Below are positions 6,275 through 8,417 of a stretch of 8,417 bases of DNA, piece by piece; the stretch's first letter is position 1, and every line of letters begins with the position of its first letter. Source of the stretch: Erysipelothrix sp. (GTDB taxonomy: Bacteria > Bacillota_I > Bacilli_A > Erysipelotrichales > Erysipelotrichaceae); contig JAAZEC010000023.1 in the NCBI GenBank assembly GCA_012512495.1, positions 1-8,417 on the forward strand, in the 5' to 3' direction. The notes beneath the pieces were generated by a model that saw only the letters and a list, made by a program, of their open reading frames with translations, was not told the origin of the DNA and ran no database searches. The position numbers were made by a program, and so were the translations under genes.

Positions 6275-7582
6275 ATGGAAAGAGTTCTTAGTTATGTTGT
6301 CATCATGGCAATGGGAGGCTTGGCCTCAGTTTTAGTTAATAAGGGGATTGCAGTCTTTAATGATGGCTTCCGTCCAATCGTTCCACAATATTTTGAAGGT
6401 AAATTAACTCGTGCTGAACTAGCAGCGACCAGTTTTGCAATTAGTTTTGGTCTCGTTGTTGGATTTGGTATTCCAGTCTCAATCGGAGCATCAATTATCT
6501 TGATTCACTCCATCCTACTATCAACCGATGTTATCGGAACATTCTTTAAGGATAACTTGGCAGGTACTATCGGAGCAGCTGTCGTAGGTGCTCTATACGG
6601 TGCAGGATTGTTATTTGGTCTTCAATTCATCGTTGATATCTTTGCGGCATTACCATTTAATTTCTTAAATCAACTAGGTAGCGTAAGCTCACCAGTAACT
6701 GCAGCCTTTGCTATTTTCCCAGCTGTTGCCATTGGTATGCAACATGGATTCAAAAAAGGAACACTAACAGGAATCATCACAGTAATTGTATGGTTCGTAG
6801 TTAAAAGATTTGGAACATTCAGTATCGGTACTGCTACAGTAGCACTTAATGCTGAAGGAGTTTCAATGTTAGTAGGCACAATCATGATGATTGTCTTTGC
6901 TATCCAAAGTAAGTCAGACAAATCAACATCCAATCAAGATTTAACAAATTTATTCACAGTACAAGTTTCAAGAATTCAAAAGAACTGGTGGATCCTTGGT
7001 ATTATGGGTGGTATCGTTGCCGTCGCAACAAGCCTTGTTATTGTTGCTGGTGACCCAGTTTCACTCGCACTACTTGGTGAAGGTGAATTTACAAACGCAG
7101 CATTAGCAGCCTTCGCACGTGCCATTGGCTTTATCCCATTAGTCTTCACAACAGCTATCGTAACTGGTGTTTATGGAGTCGTTGGTACTACTTTAGTCTT
7201 CCCTGTAGGAATTCTTCTACATGGTAACCCACTTCTAGCATTCGTAGCTGGAGCAGCTGTAATGGTCGCTGAAGTATTCTTAATTAGATTATTCGCAAAA
7301 GCACTTGACAGCTTCCCTGGCGTTCGCGAAATGGGTGAACACATTAGAACTTCTATGAGTAGAGTTCTTGAAATTGCATTACTAGTCGGTGGTATTGTTG
7401 CCGCTAATAGTATGGTAAGTGGAGTCGGTTCACTATTTGTTATCGGTGTCTACTTGCTCAACAAGCAGTCTAAGAAACCAATCGTCGACATGGCTGTTGG
7501 ACCAGTTGCTGCTATCGCATTCGGAATCCTTATCAATCTATTGGTTATTATTGGACTCTATGTGATTCCAGTTGCCGCTTAG
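6275..7582 (+). CDS. yhfT: YhfT-like multi-pass membrane protein, predicted transporter
   Basis: The 435-residue product has the length of E. coli YhfT (about 434) and is very hydrophobic. Hydrophobic stretches suggest about 11-12 membrane segments, for example near residues 4-21, 53-83, 96-122, 141-158, 164-178, 186-210, 238-258, 285-306, 317-338, 364-380, 384-396 and 406-431. Polar breaks include a long cytoplasmic or external loop at about 211-237 (QSKSDKSTSN onward) and a charged loop at 340-362. Glycine-rich helices (AIFPAVAIGMQHGF, FTTAIVTGVYGVVG) are typical of carriers. An excellent SD (AAGGAG) precedes the ATG. Family members are predicted transporters of unknown substrate; the linked amidase-like gene suggests an amide- or ester-containing small molecule, but that is inference. 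Its codons look more restricted (many GGT, GTT, CCA, ACA) than those of the housekeeping genes, which may reflect high expression or transfer. Confidence 0.85.
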   Translation: MERVLSYVVIMAMGGLASVLVNKGIAVFNDGFRPIVPQYFEGKLTRAELAATSFAISFGLVVGFGIPVSIGASIILIHSILLSTDVIGTFFKDNLAGTIGAAVVGALYGAGLLFGLQFIVDIFAALPFNFLNQLGSVSSPVTAAFAIFPAVAIGMQHGFKKGTLTGIITVIVWFVVKRFGTFSIGTATVALNAEGVSMLVGTIMMIVFAIQSKSDKSTSNQDLTNLFTVQVSRIQKNWWILGIMGGIVAVATSLVIVAGDPVSLALLGEGEFTNAALAAFARAIGFIPLVFTTAIVTGVYGVVGTTLVFPVGILLHGNPLLAFVAGAAVMVAEVFLIRLFAKALDSFPGVREMGEHIRTSMSRVLEIALLVGGIVAANSMVSGVGSLFVIGVYLLNKQSKKPIVDMAVGPVAAIAFGILINLLVIIGLYVIPVAA

Positions 7583-7592
7583 AAAAAATATT

Positions 7593-8417
7593 ATGAAGAA
7601 AATATCATCTTATGCAATGCAATCATTTAAAGCTCTCAGAGCTAACACTGTGGAAGAAGTCTATCCAGAGATAATTGAGCGTGTTCATGAAGGTGAAAAG
7701 CTGTATTACGTGGGTGTAAAAAACACCCACGTAATTCCTGCTAATTATCTTAAGAAGCTAGAAGACCACGGATTTTACATTCACACAAGAGATGTTATGG
7801 CAGAAGGTGGAAGAGCGATTGATTTCAATCATTTGAATCCTATTACTGGACGATACATGACTGGATCATCGAGCGGTACCGCAATTAATGTATTCACTGG
7901 AATCAATGATATAGGAATCGGTACTGATGGTGGAGGCTCTGTCTTAGCTCCAGCCTGTGCGCTCAACTTATATGGTTTTATTTCGCCATTAATTTGCCAC
8001 GATGAATTGAAGCAATATCAGAAAAAGTCGACCGATGGCATAACATTTGAGCCTTCAATAGGTTTCATGTCAAAGGATATTGAGGGATTATTTGATATTA
8101 TTGAAGCATCGATTGAATTAAAATCACAACTCACCCATGAGATACTCCTAACCAGACCGCAACAAGTTAATCAAACTCAAGCGTATGAATTTATCAAGGA
8201 GATATTTAGTGATGCCCAGTCATTTGAACTGGACTATGATTCACTCTCTAGGGAAAAGATGATGAAAGAACTAAGTGGTGTGGATTTTGAAAGACACATC
8301 TTAATATCGTTTGAAGGGCCAACTGACTTGGAAAGCTATGGAGATAGTGTAATGGGTCATTATTCGCAATCGACTCAATTAAGCCAAGCAAGAGCTCACA
8401 AATATTATCTTAAGGTA
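7593..8417 (+). CDS. Divergent amidase-signature family protein, C-terminus outside window
   Basis: The first 275 residues are visible; the frame is open to the right edge, and amidase-signature enzymes usually have about 450-500. These enzymes hydrolyse amides or esters with a Lys-cisSer-Ser triad. Here TGSSSGTAINV (90-100) matches the GSSSG motif with cis-Ser92, and GIGTDGGGSVLAPACAL (108-124) matches GTDTGGSIRxPA with nucleophile Ser116; the Ser-Ser gap of 24 equals that of fatty acid amide hydrolase. Lys43 in YYVGVKNTHV is the likely catalytic lysine (compare AVKDN). SIGFMSKDIEGLFDIIEA (155-172) matches the GPMARSVEDLALLL segment. Oddities are the compact N-terminus (49 residues from Lys to cis-Ser, against 75 in that hydrolase), Leu in place of the usual Arg after the nucleophile, and little match beyond residue 180. 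The ATG is ten bases after the yhfT stop and lacks a clear SD, so translation may depend on coupling. Substrate is unknown. Confidence 0.7.
   Translation, partial: MKKISSYAMQSFKALRANTVEEVYPEIIERVHEGEKLYYVGVKNTHVIPANYLKKLEDHGFYIHTRDVMAEGGRAIDFNHLNPITGRYMTGSSSGTAINVFTGINDIGIGTDGGGSVLAPACALNLYGFISPLICHDELKQYQKKSTDGITFEPSIGFMSKDIEGLFDIIEASIELKSQLTHEILLTRPQQVNQTQAYEFIKEIFSDAQSFELDYDSLSREKMMKELSGVDFERHILISFEGPTDLESYGDSVMGHYSQSTQLSQARAHKYYLKV
7705..7735 (+). repeat. Perfect 13-bp inverted repeat with A5 loop inside the amidase-like gene
   Basis: ATTACGTGGGTGT (7705-7717) and ACACCCACGTAAT (7723-7735) are exact reverse complements separated by AAAAA. The hairpin spans codons 38-48 and places the putative catalytic Lys43 codon (7719-7721) in the loop. 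No T-run follows, so it is not a standard terminator. It may slow ribosomes, protect the upstream yhfYUT mRNA from 3' exonucleases, or be a protein-binding site. Confidence 0.7.

Noticed and set aside
6670..6933. Open frame of 87 codons antisense to yhfT
   Set aside because: It is a shadow of the hydrophobic yhfT coding sequence; no SD or promoter serves it.
7705..7735. Hairpin considered as an intrinsic terminator after yhfT
   Set aside because: The stem is strong but is followed by TCCTGCTAA, not a T-run, on the plus strand, and the reading frame continues through it with clear amidase motifs beyond.

Overview
The window looks like chromosomal DNA of a low-to-moderate GC Bacillota, probably in or near the Lactobacillales. 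The grounds are an RNase J1-type ribonuclease, a Gram-positive (type 2) peptide deformylase, an ftsW-rsmD gene pair, strong purine-rich Shine-Dalgarno (SD) sequences, use of TTG and GTG starts, and a catabolite-responsive element that matches the CcpA consensus. Genus and species cannot be read from the sequence alone.

Positions 1-4401 are housekeeping. A leftward pair encodes peptide deformylase (def) and then RNase J (rnjA, cut by the left edge). Across a 160-base divergent intergenic region lies a rightward pair, ftsW (septal peptidoglycan polymerase) and rsmD (16S rRNA guanine methyltransferase), joined by an ATGA overlap. rsmD converges on the leftward pgeF (YfiH-type multicopper oxidase fold). 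Their ends overlap by 8 bases inside a bidirectional hairpin terminator. A 14-base perfect palindrome sits midway between the def and ftsW promoters.

Positions 4460-8417 hold a cluster related to the poorly understood yhf operon of enterobacteria. A divergent regulator (yhfZ-like: winged helix plus substrate-binding-like domain) faces a rightward operon. That operon encodes a small PRD-type protein (yhfY-like, 119 aa), a DUF2620 protein (yhfU-like, 120 aa), a multi-pass membrane protein (yhfT-like, 435 aa) and a divergent amidase-signature enzyme cut by the right edge. The operon has a good sigma-A promoter with a cre site in its spacer and repeated CAATAT / ATACAATA elements around it. It is therefore probably induced by a ligand sensed by the YhfZ-like protein and repressed by CcpA when preferred sugars are present. 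A plausible reading is uptake of an unknown organic compound by YhfT, with YhfU as partner, followed by hydrolysis of an amide or ester bond by the amidase-like enzyme.

The most interesting points are the amidase-like gene inside a yhf-type cluster, a perfect 13-bp stem with an A5 loop lying over its putative catalytic lysine codon, and the PTS-like gene make-up (PRD + small soluble protein + large membrane protein) without recognisable PTS phosphorylation sites. I see no tRNA, rRNA, insertion sequence, CRISPR array or phage gene.
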